This document shows positions 45,581-57,381 of a stretch of 64,000 bases of DNA, piece by piece. Origin of the DNA: Arthrinium phaeospermum (taxonomy: Eukaryota > Ascomycota > Sordariomycetes > Amphisphaeriales > Apiosporaceae). Made by a program: the position numbers and the translations under genes. The stretch is taken from the NCBI GenBank assembly GCA_006503535.1, contig QYRS01000012.1:1550001-1614000 (forward strand). The letters are read 5' to 3'. The notes beneath the pieces were generated by a model. It searched no databases. It saw nothing but the letters and a program-made list of their open reading frames with translations, and was not told the origin of the DNA. The number at the start of each line of letters is the position of its first letter. The first letter of the stretch is position 1.

Positions 45581-47730
45581 GGCGAAGTGAGTCAGTGGAA
45601 GAGATAGAGAGAGGGTGAGCTCGGTGACTGGACTGTATAGCAATGCTCGAGCAAAAGGCGGCAACTGTAGTAGGGTTTCTCTGTTCGATATCTGGATCTG
45701 GAGGCGAGCAAGATCACGGGGTTCGGTTATGAAGGGAAGCGAGAGACGTCTTTAGGTGTGCTTTTTGTGAGCAATGAATAGTAAGAATGAATGGATCGCG
45801 CTGCAAATAATGCGGGTTGGTGCAAATGGCCAATCGTGGGGTTTGTCAGAGGCTGAAAGTCTGAGGCCAAAGGCAATTGGAAGAAGCCTGTTTAGCTTCG
45901 ACCCACTGCTGGAGAAAGGTTACCCAGCACCCAGCACACCACAAAGCGTAAAACCTGCGACAGTGATCCGGCCGGCCCGTCTTCTTTATCTCTCTATTCC
46001 TTTCTGCCTTTTCCTGTCCTGGCAATACTCCGTACCCGGATCGCAGACAGCATGCCATGCTGCATAGATTACGTGGTGGTTTCTGAAATCTGGTTCCCCG
46101 TGCAAGACGCTACCTCTCAACGGCGGCGGCCGATAGTGCCCCGGCGGTCCACTTGACTCATCACCCATTCGACCTCTCCGGTAGTGGATCGGAATACTGG
46201 AGTCCGGGTCCAAGTCCTGGCCTGGAAAATGGCCTTCTAGGCTCGGCGTCAAAGGGGCTGTCAGGTGGGTGTCATGTCGGACAATGGGTATTAGTCCTGG
46301 CGCACACACAACGCGTGCGCAACTGACTGGATGTCAAGCCACCTCCTGAAAACCCAACATCAGCAGCATATGGGAGCTTCCAGGCTTGCCATCACCATCT
46401 GCCTGCCTTGGAAATTCATTGAGCTGAGTACACGATCAAGCTTCTTTCTAGAAATGGGTTGGCATTGGAAACATAATACTGATGCGACAAGTGAGACCAG
46501 GCTTGATCCCCGCAGATTTCCGTGTAAAAAGACATCCCTTTTCGAGCGTCAAGGAACGAGGATACGTAATTTCGATGAAGGCGAAGTTTCTATCATGATC
46601 AATCATCCCAGAAGGTACACCGTACGAATCGCATGATCGTGAAATGGATTCTAGACATAATGAGGCGGAGAGATGAGAGAAGAGGAGGAAAAGGAGTTCA
46701 GCACTTCGTATTGGATTAGCAACAACTTTTATTGACCTATGAGTCCGAGATGGAGAGATGCAGGGTCAGGGGAGAAGGTTCAGCCAGAAGCCGTTTGTGT
46801 AGGACCCCTGTTGGAATGACATTCCACCATGCCCATTCGCGACTGGTTGCTTATCGCGGGATCGACACTAGTTAGAAATGCCATCATCTCGGTAGCGCAG
46901 CCGCTCACTTTCGGGAGCTCCTCATTCATCAAACACCAGACGGGTCAAGTGCCACGTCAAGTCAGAAATAGCCTCCACCTGGCCGGTCGCTTGCTGCTTG
47001 TCTGTCTTGCTAGACGCCATTGGGGACCTTGACCCTAGCTTTCCGTATTCCCGCAACCTGGTAGAGAGAAACATTGCAACTGTGTAGCAGTAGAGGGTCC
47101 GCTGGGAGATCTGACCACGACGGTGACTATGCCGTTCTCAGTCCGGTCATGATGAACCGGGTTGCATCCGATTCATTTCTCGACGAAATGAAATGCAGCT
47201 GCATCTCCAGAGGCAGCCTGCAAACAAGGCCTATGGTTTCCCTTCTCGTCCCCCCTTCCTCCCATGTTGGGGTTTCCGGGCCAATCGAAGGTGCAGGCAG
47301 GGGCGTTAGGGGAAACAAAAAAGAACTGCAACTGTAACGCGGTGGTGTAGACCCGGGTCCTTCTTTTTTTAGCGCCTGCCGCATGTGTACCCTGAGTGAC
47401 AGCGCTGCGCATTCCCTGAACCTTCTGACCCCAGCGCTTCCAAATCCCCAATTTCAGAAGGTGCAGTAGCGCGTGTGTGTGCCCCACCTTCTCCCTTCCT
47501 ATCAACCCCAGACTCGACTTTCAGGAAGAGATTCCAACAGTATTTCGAGCAACTCGCAACCCTTCAAAAAGGTCACCGTCTGCATCTTCACAACATCTTC
47601 TTGTTCGACCTCTCCGTCTTCATCACTTCGTTGGTTGAGCATCGAATATCTTGCGCTTTCGTCGTAACATCTTTCCGACTTCAACAGACATCACCATCTG
47701 TATCTATTCTCACTTCCCAACACCGTCATC
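45581..47730. other. Intergenic between divergent genes
   Basis: No gene was recognised over 2.1 kb. C/T-rich stretches before 47731 fit a strong fungal promoter and leader for the Lys/Ala-rich gene. Confidence 0.5.
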
Positions 47731-48326
47731 ATGTCAGGTAATCGCAAGTCCCTAACCTTTTCTTGACTTCTTTGGATCGATCTTCGCGAGAACGCCCACT
47801 GCGGCGTAATCGCAGGTCGCATCCATGTCATCGCCATCCAATATTGACGCAACTGCTGACCATCAACAGTCATCAACGCTCTCAAGAACTTCAAGACCAA
47901 GGTCAAGGACATCTTCAAGAAGGTGGTAAGCAATACCCCGTACTCCCTGCGCCTTCAACATTCGTGACATCTTCCTGACACTTGCTGCCTTTCAATAGAA
48001 GGGCAAGAAGTCCAAGGCCAACAACCAGTCGACCGGTACCGAGACTGCTGGGGTTCTCCAGGCCGGCCCTGCCGAGGGCAATCCCGCCGAGACTGTCACT
48101 TCCGTCACTGCCGCTCCCGCCGCAGGTGCCGCTCCCGAGGTTACGGCTCCCATGACCGAGACCGCCGCCGCCCGACTGAGGCTTCCGCTGGTAAGTGGCA
48201 CAAGTCAAATTACAAACCCGTGAGGGCTGTAACTAATGCATCTTCACAGCACCCGTTGAGATGGCTCCCGCCACTCCTGCCGTTGCCGCCGAGACCAAGG
48301 CCGAGGAGAAGCCCACCACCGCTTAA
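47731..48326 (+). CDS. Small Lys/Ala-rich protein, four exons (one apparent frameshift)
   Basis: Exons are 47731-47737, 47870-47925, 47999-48190 and 48250-48326; the introns (132, 73 and 59 bases) mostly have clear CTGAC-type branch sites. The first exon is only 7 bases (ATGTCAG). The product begins MSVINALKNFKTKVKDIFKK, an amphipathic basic helix, and continues as an Ala/Thr/Pro/Glu-rich disordered tail of about 110 residues in all. Exon 3 reads ETAAA then leaves the frame. One missing C in the run at 48169-48173 restores PTEASA and joins exon 4 (APVEMAPATPAV) in phase, ending EEKPTTA. Without it exon 4 would be read as an Arg/Pro-rich out-of-frame tail. I know no function. Confidence 0.7.
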
Positions 48327-49430
48327 GTGCTACCTAGCATGCTTCTCATGTTGCTTAGGCATGACATGACACAGCAATACTTGAAGGATGGAGGACCGTG
48401 GTGATCATGAGATTTGGGTGGATGGATGGGTGGTTTCCCCAATTCTCAACGGCGTTTCTGATTTGTTTGTTTCACGTGGATACCCCGTTGATCTGTGGCA
48501 TGAGTTGCTCCTCCGAAAGCACTCATTGCTACAGGAATCGTTCATAGTTCTGAATTCCAGATACCCAGCTGAGGCTATTGCAACACAGCTACAACATCTC
48601 ATGACTTCTCCGTTCGGTGTGGGTGTGCGTAAATTGGCAGGCTTGTGCTAAATGGCTTTGGGAGTCGCCGAGCCCGCGGCCAAGCGTCGTGAATGAATCG
48701 TGTAGTTGCCCATACAGGTGAAGAGAAGGTGAACAATGCAATCCAAATACATTGTGTGTCGATTGAGATACCCGGATTGTCTGTCCTTGGCCCAAGACAG
48801 GTTTGACTAGTGCGTGACGTCATCACATTGTATGTAATATTGAGTGATCCCAGGACCTTAGTGGCGCTGCGTAGTCGAGCGACATAACAGGGCACTACCC
48901 ACTGTCGCCGACCGAGACACATACCCAACACCCTCTGCGCTGATTGGCGCAGTCCTTTCAAGAGCCTTGGTAGCCTGTATCATTGGTTGGCGGTATGCCA
49001 TGACCATCGTAGACTGTGGTAGCTGAAGCCGGCCAATGAGCCTCAGCAATGTCTGTAAGTGATGCTTGAGTCGCTGTAGGTATAATATTGGCCGGTTCCA
49101 ATCGCGTCGCGCAGGTAATACAGGGTGCGCCCTCGCTGCTATAGAATGACGAAGGCGTCGCCGACACCCGAGACAGCCTGTGACCTCAAAGCACGAGTTT
49201 GTGCTGCTATTGGTGAGTTGATAGGGCTGTATCTTGCGACGCGACTTCATTGAGAGCCGCGGGAGCATGAAGTGGGTGCGTAATCGAACGCGCCTGTACC
49301 CTGGAAGCGACGTGGGAGTCGTGCCTTCGGTTCTTGTGATGGAATTGGATCAACCAGTGGCGTTGCTTTGGGGGCTTGTAGATGCCCTGTGATAACTCTA
49401 GACCAACCAAACAGCAAAACCGCGAATAAT
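48327..49430. other. Intergenic, 3' flank of the Lys/Ala-rich gene
   Basis: No gene was recognised. The stretch leads into the 200-bp repeat array. Confidence 0.45.
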
Positions 49431-50560
49431 GGTCGAAAAAGGCCGTACTTAGCCGAAAACGCCTTCGACTATGATGGATGAGTCGATGCGACGACGTTTT
49501 CGCGATTCGGACGTGGTTTGGTGATGTTTGGTGGTGTTTGGGGGATTGGATGTAGATGTGTAGTTGTGTAATTGTGGATGTGGAGGATTGAGGGTAAGAA
49601 CGACCATAAATACGCCTTACCAGCACTTCCCTGAATACTGGTCCGAAAAGGCCGTACTTAGCCGAAAACGCTTTCGACTATGACAGGTGAGCCGATGCGA
49701 CGACGTTTTCGTGATTTAGGCGTGATTTGGTGATGTTTCGCGGTGTTTTGGTGGATTGGATGTAGTCGTGTAGTTTGTGTAGAGTATCAAGGGTAGGAAC
49801 GACCACCAAAAAGCCTCACCAGTACTTCCTGAGAAATGGTCGCAAATGGCCGCGATTAGCCGAAAACGCCCTCGACTATGACAGATGAGTCAATGCGACG
49901 ACGTTTTTGTAAATCGGTGGCGGTTTGGTGACGTTTGGTGGTGTTTTGGTCGATTGGAGGCGGTAGTTTTGTAGAGGATCAAGGGTAAGAACGACCACCA
50001 ACAAGCCTCACCAGCCTCACCAGCACTTCCCTGAAAAATGGTCGCAAATGGCCGCGATTAGCCGAAAACGCCCTCGACTATGACAGATGAGTCGATGCGA
50101 CGACGTTTTGTAAATCGGTGGCGGTTTGGTGATGTTTGATGGTGTTTTGGTGGATTGGAGGCGGTAGTTGTGAGGTATGTAGAGGATTGTGGGTAGGAAC
50201 GGCCAGAAACGAATTCCCCCAAGCACTTGCCTCGAGATGCAGTTGCCCGCGAAAAAAAAAAATTCAATGAATCGAGGAAGGAGTGGCCTGCCCTTCGTCA
50301 GAAATTGCGACGAAGGGCAGGCACGGTGGGTAGAAGTGGTGATGTGCAAGGACTAGGCTTGGCTGGTCTACCAACGCCAACTTGGCCAAAAAGAGTCGAA
50401 AAAAACCGCCTTCAGCCGAGTGCGCCTTCGACTATGAAAGTTGAGTCGATGCGCGTGCGTTTTTGCGATTCGGGCGTGGTTTGGGGGCGTGGTGGTGGTG
50501 TTTGGGGGGAGAGATAGAGATGTGTTGTGGGTTGTGAGGCTCAGGGAATTGTGGTGGGTT
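49431..50560. repeat. Tandem array of about 200-bp repeats with conserved hairpin
   Basis: Units begin at 49431, 49640, 49838 and 50040 (209, 198, 202 and about 180 bases), and a diverged partial unit lies at about 50392-50560. Each starts GGTCSVAAA-GGCCG, then TTAGCCGAAAACG, then a CGACTATGA block, then GCGACGACGTTTT. A G/T-rich segment follows, and the unit ends near GGAACGACCACC and CACCAGCACTTCC. AAAACG and CGTTTT in each unit can pair across about 33 bases. Copies differ by roughly 10-20 percent by eye. No transposon termini or coding frame were seen. Confidence 0.85.
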
Positions 50561-51703
50561 GCAAGGCAACAGCTACAGGCAGCTACTTCACAAAACATGG
50601 GAGGCGCGGTACCAAAGTAGACTAGCGCGTTTTTTATTGATTCACAGACTACGGCAAAGGTGAGTTATCTATCTACTTAGCTGTCTAGAAAGCAGCTGGC
50701 GGTGGAGGACCTGAGGCTGTGGCGGAGATGGCGGCCGTTCACGGTGCGCTCACCTTGGAGGGTCGATCGTTTACGGAACGTTTACCTAGGAGCTTTACCT
50801 GTGAGATGATGTATTGCAAATACTATTAATTTGGTCATTGAAGCCATGGCAGTGTTTCCCCAGTTCGAATTTGTGTATATTCGTATCTGAGGCTGGATCG
50901 ATGGCACCAAAGCCTTTGGGAACTGGACCAGAAACGGCAGATGCTCAAAGGAATGTTTCCTACTCTAGATATATGACATTCAGAACCACGCAGCGGCGTA
51001 GGAAAGGAAGATTATGCATCCAAATCAACGTGTTCTATGCTAGCATTTGGCAAAAGCAGCGCAGGCATCAAAGGATTGGCAATGGCAGGAGGATGATTAT
51101 TCTTCCCCTTGTACTGGCTTCATTGAGCAGCAGGTGAATACTTTTGTGAGCACTTTCCTTCCCAAGCATGTACATGTATTTAACTACGTGTGTTTGTGGT
51201 TAGGACTCCTTGGTTAAAGTTTTGAATTCGGGAATGCGATTTGGGATTATTCATTTCATACCGATACACACCGCTCTCTCTTCCCAAGTTGCTGCTTTCC
51301 GTCCATCATGGGACTACAGATGAATTGGATACAGCCCCAAAATATCAAGTGTAGCTGGCCACATCCATCTTACGTGGTGCGTACCTAGGTGGCATGAGCT
51401 GTTACTGTAGACATCTGTTTTTCAGGCAATTATTTAGTACCACTGTTTAGATGAAATGTGATCCATGTATCTACCCTTCGCCTCTGGTCTTGTCCACAAC
51501 TTGAACCAAATGTGTGGCATTGGGTGGTCAGTTGCAATTATTAAATATGTGGGATCAAGCATTTAATACCCCTTTCCTATGCCAAGCACTGTATTACTGC
51601 AACCCAATACCAATAGGTTCCAGCTAGGAAGCAATGATTTGTTTGTGACACACTTTTGCGGCTACACCATTATATGCTCATACTTCCACCCCAGAATATG
51701 TCA
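50561..51703. other. Intergenic, no gene recognised
   Basis: A C/G-rich stretch gives way to AT-richer sequence. I see no supported feature before the 3' end of the FAD oxidase gene. Confidence 0.45.
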
Positions 51704-53206
51704 TTAATTTCGACTTGCCACCTTGGATGGTCGGAACCCCCCAGTCCGATCCCTGAAGAACCCAGTAGGATCCACCGACGCCGCCACCGCGGCCGCCAAC
51801 TTGGCCATCTCGGGCTTGAGCCGACCAAAGTAGTCCTGCCGGAAGAACCCATAATTCATGAACGCCGGGAGGAACGTCCGCGGCAACCGCCCCGGTCCTG
51901 CCACTCGCCCACGATGCGGTCTACGCCGTTGTAGGTAGCCTCGACGGTATCGGCCATGGCCTCATACGAGGCCTGGGGCACGAAGCTGTAGTTGATCTCC
52001 ATGATGATCTTGTCGACGTCCTCGTCGGCATCGATGAGATCCGGGCTCCGCGCGCGCGCCTCCCGCGCAATGGCCCGGGGAAACGGCTGGTACGCGACCG
52101 AGGCGACGATGCCGAGCTCGAGCTGCGTGGACCCGGACATGTTGCGCCAGTGGGCGTGGATCTCGTCCATCAGCCCCGCGTTGTCGAGGGAGGGCACCGG
52201 GATCGTCGTCGTCGAGATGTCGACCACGGACGCCTTGACGATGACCCAGTTGCTGCCGCCGATGAGGTCCGAGTACGTCTGCACCTTGCAGGTGTTGAGC
52301 GTGGGCCCCACGTCGGTGAAGTTCTTGAAGGTGCCCGCGGGCACCTCGACGCCGTCGTAGAAGATGAAGAGGATCCACGAGTCGATCAGGCTGACGGTCG
52401 ACCGCTCGGCCGTCACGATGATGGCCGCCTTGTCGTCCTGGTTGTAGTCGGCGAAGTCGCGGACCGCCTTGAGGAGCTTGGCGTCCGTCTCGGGCGTGCG
52501 GAGGAAGACGAGGTTGCCTCCGTAGATGTTGCCCTGGCGGTAGGTCTGCAGGGTGTACGTCGTGACGACGCCGAACATGTTGCCTCCGCCCTTCAGTGCT
52601 CGGAACAGGTCCGGGTTGTGTGTGGCGGAAGCCGTGGCGATGGTCCCGTTGGCCAGCACAATCTCGTACTCGAGCACGGATGATGCGGCCCAACCATACT
52701 GCGCCGACATGTAGGAGAGCCCGCCGCCCAGGATCAGACCTCCGACACCGGTGTTGCCGATACGTCCGCCGACAAACGTCCAGCCTGTGCCTTGAAGCTG
52801 GGCAGCAATCTCATCCAGACGAAGGCGGGTCCGACTTTGGCTATACCCGTGGCAGGATCCAGCAAGACCTGGTCCATCTTCTGGGTTGAAATCAGGGGTC
52901 CGCCCTCGACACTAGAGAAGTAGTTGTTGGGATATGGCCCCCTGATTTGATCGCAAAAGTCTCATTGTTCCCCTTCAGGACGTTGATGATAGTCGACACT
53001 TCCTCGGCCGACTTGGGGAACATGATGCACGTGGGCTTGAGGGCAGCACATGTTGAAGACCAGTAGTCAGCCTGCTCCTTGATGTAGGGACCCGACGATC
53101 GGAGCTGGACGTCCACGGAGGAAATCGAAGCAACATCGGAGCATGTGTCTCCTACGGCAGACCCTATGAGTAATGTGGCCACAGCCACGAGGGTGAGCAG
53201 AGACAT
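51704..53206 (-). CDS. Secreted FAD-linked oxidase, berberine-bridge (BBE) type, with three apparent frameshifts
   Basis: The gene opens with a signal peptide (MSLLTLVAVATLLIGSAVGD). The FAD_binding_4 domain follows with ETFAIKSGGH, whose His is the usual covalent flavin site, then WTFVGGRIGNTGVGG, LGGGLSYMSAQYGWAAS and ALKGGGNMFGVVTTY. The BBE C-terminal domain ends FFRQDYFGRLKPEM and GFFRDRTGGFRP. Such extracellular oxidases act on alcohols, sugars or secondary metabolites with O2. Three single-base gaps break the frame: near 52929-52937 (after SGGH), near 52825-52832 (in GPxxRLDEIAAQL) and near 51882-51893 (before LPRTFLPAF). Allowing one base at each gives 501 residues of normal length with no internal stop or lost motif. 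It is either an intact gene with consensus errors or a very young pseudogene. Confidence 0.85.
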
Positions 53207-53327
53207 CCTGGCAAATGGGAGTCCTTAAGCAGAGGGAATATAGCCAGGGAAAGGTAAGAATGAAGATTGCGGCCCGGAATGCTGAGCTGAGTTCTTCTAG
53301 AGAAATAAAGATTGTCGTCGCATGGCT

Positions 53328-53336
53328 CTTATATAG
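53328..53336 (-). promoter_or_regulatory. TATA box of the FAD oxidase gene
   Basis: On the minus strand it reads CTATATAAG, about 125 bases before the ATG at 53206. Position and match are as expected for an inducible fungal gene. Confidence 0.5.
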
Positions 53337-54709
53337 TAATATAGGTACCGATAATTATGGAGACAAGCTGAACACACTTGAGTCCCAGCTTGGGTACACA
53401 GCAAACGAAAACCCATCCGTTAAATTCTTCATTTAGGCAAGATCGACGTTGTATAGCCCGGCCTCAGCTTAAGCGATCCGGATTGAGCAACCGCAGCGCA
53501 AGCGAGGTGGTGGAAAGAGCCCTTATTCGCCAATTCCACCTTAAGGTTCACGAGACATATGGCAGGCATCATTCGATATAGTGGTTCGAGAGAAAAGCCC
53601 CGACGCTGGGTTCGTATGCAATGTCTCTGGTGCATGCTGGAGCTACATCCACTTATATGCACATGACCACAAGCGAGGGGGGCAGGCAGCATAATCGGCA
53701 TCCGGAAGCGAGCTTGGTATGGTTATTAATAGTCCGTCGAAATTTCCACCGTAATTCTTGATTCTTCAAGAAAATCGCAGGAGCTGGGCGGAGGTCGGCC
53801 AGTGAGACATTGGAATTATTATGTGCGTCGCCGAATTGTCCATTTAGCCTATAGCGACGGCCTCAGGCGGCCACCCGCTCTCCATCGCTATGTTTTGCCG
53901 TGTCAAGCTGACTGTGCCAAATTGGCCAATGATATATTCGCATACAAAGCCATTCATTTGTTGCATATGCCATCCAGGTCGCTGCAGTAAGATTCACCCG
54001 GTTCGCTTAGAGAAAAGATGACACGGGGTGCATTACACACCGGATCCCTGGTGGATGGTTCTTCGAATAGTCTGTTTCGATATAGCGGAAATTCCGCTGA
54101 CCAACACATAATCCTTGGCAAATCTGACGATGGGGCGGCGTGGAGCCGAGCGTTGGCCACCAACCAAAGATGACGTGACACGGCGGAGGTCTCTTGAAAA
54201 AGGCTACTCCCGCCAACCATCGTGCACGACAAGACAGGTATCTGTCATACGTAGAGTAGCAATAGGCTTCCGTGTGGGACCTCGTGACCTCTACTCGGAG
54301 ATCCGGGAGCTCCGGGCACACGATGTAGTGAAAGAATAGGGGGGCCATTTCTTGGCAGCTGAACGTAGGCCCTCGTTATCGTTATATGCGGATGCTACAC
54401 CTCATACGACTCTTGGATCGCCGATCTAACGCAACGAACAAACCGAGTTGTAATCACATTCATGTGACGACATTTGTGTGCCACTACGTCTCCATCATCG
54501 ACTAAACCTTTTGTGCAATTTAATCGGGATCGCTTCAGCTCCCCTGGATGAATTGTATGTCCACGATGATGCATAAGCAATGCTTTGGCATACACCGATG
54601 AGGAAAAGGCTCGCTGTGATTATACGTTATAGAAAAGGGAAGACCACAAAGTTAAGATGAAAATAAAGGTATAGCCAGCTATTTCAAGTTGTACATTAGG
54701 TAATAAAGA

Positions 54710-54994
54710 TCATTTCGTCGACGTATACCCCCGAATCGCCAGTAGGCGGCAGCTTGGGAAGCGCAGCAATTCTAGGTCAGATATGAACTCCTTCCACGTC
54801 CATCGAGAGAACTCATCACCTGTCCTATAATTCAAACCGGTTTCGTTGAAAGATTCGCAAATGACAAACGTTGTGCCTTCCTGGCTGCAAAGAAGATCTG
54901 GACGGGCCTCCTCGAGATCTCTTACCTCGTACGTAACGAGATGTAGAAATGCGCCGAAACTAAAGGGGCAGAGGTATTTGCTTGCGTATTCGTT
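54710..54994 (-). pseudogene. Possible decayed exon, unrecognised
   Basis: A minus-strand frame of about 95 codons without an ATG at its start encodes a protein-like stretch (with VTYEVRDLEEARPDLL and FSRWTWKEFISDLELL). It has no clear splice partners nearby. It may be a gene fragment or chance opening; no family is recognised. Confidence 0.2.
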
Positions 54995-55611
54995 CAAACT
55001 CCCTATCTACCGAACCTCTTGCTGGGACTCGGTGCCATAGACCCTAGCGTGGGATATCATATTTCCACCAAGTGGTCCATAAGTCAGTCAGCAGTCATGA
55101 TCTCGCCCGGAACCATGTCTAATCTGTCAAACCACTTGATGTTTACCAGATCCGCCCCAGAAGAAAGCTGCTTTTGAGAAAGGCAAGGCGAGATCAGCGA
55201 TCACCCAAGACCTTGGGACCTTGATCGTGGAAAAATGCTTCTTGAACAGCCGGTATTGACAACTCGTATCTTAGGTCGGTGGTAGTGCGATAATAATGAG
55301 CATGAAGACATCGGTTTAGCCCAGTCACAGGTCTGCTCTTGGCGACGGAGCCGGACGTGAGAGGTTCTAGGTACAGCAGCAGCAAGGCGGTACCTGAGTT
55401 TGCTTCCCTCCATGTCAGGCTGCTTTCCCGCCGCCAACGCCCCTTGCTAGCAATTGACTTCGTTCCTGGTTGCCCAGGCGGAACCGGTCAAGCATAACCC
55501 TGGTTTTGTCAAACCGCCTGTTCAGTCGACAGTGACCTCTAAACCATCGCTCGAACCAAACACGAGACACTCTCCACAGAAGTGTCATACACCCCAGGCT
55601 CGATTGCAACC

Positions 55612-56163
55612 ATGGCGAAGGTACCAAATTCTGGCCGTCACTCTTTCTGCCGCACATCCAACCAGGAATGCGACGCTGAAAACCAGGATTCGGCGCTGGC
55701 GACCTGGCGCAGATGGATTTGCAACTCTGTTAGTAGCGCTGACTTGTTTCTCTTATCGTTGTGGGATGCTTCGGGTCGGCCGCGACTTTCCCTGTCGGTC
55801 CTCGCCATCGCAGTGAGGCGCCTCACCCGCATCAAGTTCGTCCGAACCCCGAGCTACATGTTGAACAGCGAAGGGACGAACGGCTGCATGCTCTGGCGTA
55901 GCATCGGCACTCCAACGTCTGACACCTGTTTTGCGGCGACAGGGGCGAGATCGAAAACCCCACTCAACAAGTCCATGATCTCCATCGAGCGCAATACGCA
56001 GATTGTGACCGAGCGGCTACACACCGCTCACAAAGTGCTGGTACTGTGTATGACCTATGTCGCTTCCCAGAAAGTCTTCGACAGGTTATTCCTGTTAAGC
56101 ATCATGCTGGTCAAGCGCAGCCAGGAGTGGCGCTTTGGCGAGGAAAGATCCGTCAAGCAGTAG
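55612..56163 (+). CDS. Unrecognised open frame (183 aa), possibly a decayed gene
   Basis: From the ATG in ACCATGG the frame runs 183 codons. The middle has G/C-biased third positions and a protein-like pattern (LTRIKFVRTPSYML, NKSMISIERNTQIVTERL, VASQKVFDRLFLLSIMLVKRSQEW). I cannot assign a family. Given the number of single-base gaps in this window, it might be part of a larger gene split by indels. Chance opening remains possible. Confidence 0.25.
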   Translation: MAKVPNSGRHSFCRTSNQECDAENQDSALATWRRWICNSVSSADLFLLSLWDASGRPRLSLSVLAIAVRRLTRIKFVRTPSYMLNSEGTNGCMLWRSIGTPTSDTCFAATGARSKTPLNKSMISIERNTQIVTERLHTAHKVLVLCMTYVASQKVFDRLFLLSIMLVKRSQEWRFGEERSVKQ

Positions 56164-57381
56164 CTCACGAGCATTGCAAAACCAAAGAACTGTATGTCAA
56201 GAAAGCCAAGACGGAGACTAAAGTGACTGATCCTGGATATTCGTTTGGTTCAAGAGGCAGTCAGCTTCGTGAAGCCCTATCCTAACGTAAGGTAGGCGAG
56301 GGTTGAATGAGATACACTGGGGCTGATTTGACTTGACATCAGAAAAAAAAATAGGGGGTCAAACATGCCCCTGTGGCTAAAGGGGCAGTTTGCGCCATAC
56401 GGCGATAAGAGCATCCAATATTAGATCAGCCCATCATGATAAGGCCGGCGTGTGGTAATGGATGACTGGATCTGTCGGGCAAGGCAATCAAGGAATTGAA
56501 GACGCCCTTCTGGATCAAGTTTGGTCGATGGACTCGCCAAGACTTTACATCCTGGGGTAGTGGGTTGGTGGATCGCCCGTTAGTGCATGCGGAGGGATAA
56601 GGGACAAGCTAACAGACGGGCTACGCATGCTTGTCCCAGAGTTTCGATGATAAACATGACCACAGTCCGTCAACTGCTCAACCATTAGACAGAGCCAGTT
56701 CGTAAAAGAATCAACAACGCACAGTCTATCCACCCTTCTGCCACATTTAATACTGTAGATCTTGTATCTGTTCAGGCAAAGCCATGTCTTGGAATGTGTT
56801 TGCTGATCCCTCACATCAGCAGTCGTACGAAGCGGGGGTCTTTCTTTCCCCAAGCAGAATGCCAAGTCGTCCAATCGTCCCGACGAAGCTTTCGCCAATG
56901 ACATTCGTTTCCACCGATAATGCTTGGTTACATCTAGCAGGAGATCGGATGGCCTTTGCCGGTCATGACCGAAGAAACTTGCCCAGCAACGACCCGCCAA
57001 CGAATGAGGTGCATCTTGTCACCTTCCACGAATGGCCAAGGGGGACTCGCGAAATTCGTCCCTATCAGCCCAACCCTGTCCAATTGTGGACCCAGATGTG
57101 TCGGGGTAGCGCTATCCCGCTATCCCGCGAAGAAGAGGCGAAATGATGGGCGATACTTGCAGTCTTGCATTGGCCTGGCCGGCTTGCAGACCGATTCCAC
57201 TGAGCACATAATTGTTCTGCAGATCCATCTGTGCTCACCAAGAGCCTCTACTGGAGGCTGCCAAACATCTCGAGTCGCAGTAAATGATCCAAGGCCGTCT
57301 TCAAACAAGTAACCATGCGGTTGCCTTTCAGCAAAGAGGAGGGCGCAGCTTCTTCTCCAATCGAGATTCATCCTGCCGGCC

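Larger units (their letters stand above)
53207..57314. other. Intergenic, 4.1 kb with weak coding-like fragments
   Basis: Apart from the TATA box of the FAD oxidase (53328-53336) and two weak coding-like fragments listed separately, I see no gene. The sequence could contain decayed genes. Confidence 0.45.

Noticed and set aside
52150..52683. Frames opposite the FAD oxidase (177 codons on plus, 243 on minus in another frame)
   Set aside because: Valine/Asp- and Arg/His-rich shadows of a clearly recognisable oxidase frame.
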